Below, piece by piece: positions 63,985-64,000 of a stretch of 64,000 bases of DNA. The stretch's first letter is position 1. Every line of letters starts with the position of its first letter. Below the pieces are notes generated by a model. The model did no database searches. It had not been told where the DNA came from and saw only the letters and a program-made list of their open reading frames with translations. The stretch is from Mammaliicoccus vitulinus (lineage in GTDB: Bacteria > Bacillota > Bacilli > Staphylococcales > Staphylococcaceae). The stretch spans positions 2,511,069-2,575,068 of the forward strand of contig NZ_CP118974.1 of NCBI RefSeq assembly GCF_029024305.1. Direction: 5' to 3'. The position numbers and the translations under genes are program-made.

Positions 63985-64000
63985 TTAGAAATATAAAAAC

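Overview
The window is a core-chromosome segment of a low-GC Firmicute. The gene order (ftsH-hpt-tilS-yabR-divIC-rqcP-yabN-flippase-mfd-pth-rplY-prs-glmU-spoVG-yabJ-purR-ispE-veg-rsmA-rnmV-tatD-metG-rsmI-yabA-ricT-holB-darA-tmk-decarboxylase-rrn-recR-ebfC-dnaX-ffs-tre-glt) and the protein sequences point to Staphylococcaceae. Genes not normally found at this locus in Staphylococcus aureus (an abrB-type regulator and a ykfABC-like murein-peptide module) suggest a relative such as the Mammaliicoccus/sciuri group. That species-level placement is inference from memory, not a search.

Layout. Positions 1-29630 hold, almost entirely on the minus strand, housekeeping genes: proteolysis (ftsH), purine salvage and PRPP (hpt, prs, purR), tRNA and rRNA maturation (tilS, pth, metG, rsmA, rnmV, rsmI, trmN-like), division and envelope (divIC, flippase, glmU), repair (mfd) and replication (holB, yabA, tmk). 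The only plus-strand gene here is the AbrB-like regulator at 22963. Positions 29695-41667 hold two tandem, same-direction 16S-23S-5S operons. They form a 5317-bp direct repeat separated by 1.34 kb, and the spacer contains a badly decayed IS21-family element and pieces of what looks like a GNAT acetyltransferase. Positions 41666-46311 return to core genes: patatin, recR, ebfC, dnaX, a GNAT enzyme and the large Bacillus-type SRP RNA.

Positions 46326-50249 are the trehalose operon treP-treC-treR. A perfect 16-bp palindrome sits inside the promoter spacer and a CcpA-like site overlaps the -35 box. Positions 50309-53985 are a murein-peptide recycling module: LD-carboxypeptidase, L-Ala-D/L-Glu epimerase and NlpC/P60 endopeptidase in one operon, with a convergent class-A-beta-lactamase-fold serine hydrolase that has no signal peptide. 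This module lies between the trehalose operon and tRNA-Ser/gltBD, and it is the most accessory-looking and most interesting part of the window. Positions 54117-61266 carry tRNA-Ser, glutamate synthase (gltB, gltD) and the divergent LysR regulator gltC. A DNA glycosylase and a YibE/YibF membrane pair follow. The right edge holds a minus-oriented terminator and a 90-bp long-stem palindromic element.

No CRISPR array, prophage or intact insertion sequence was seen. Promoters and terminators listed were read by eye as -35/-10 boxes with 16-20 bp spacing and as stem-loops with U-tracts. They are predictions.
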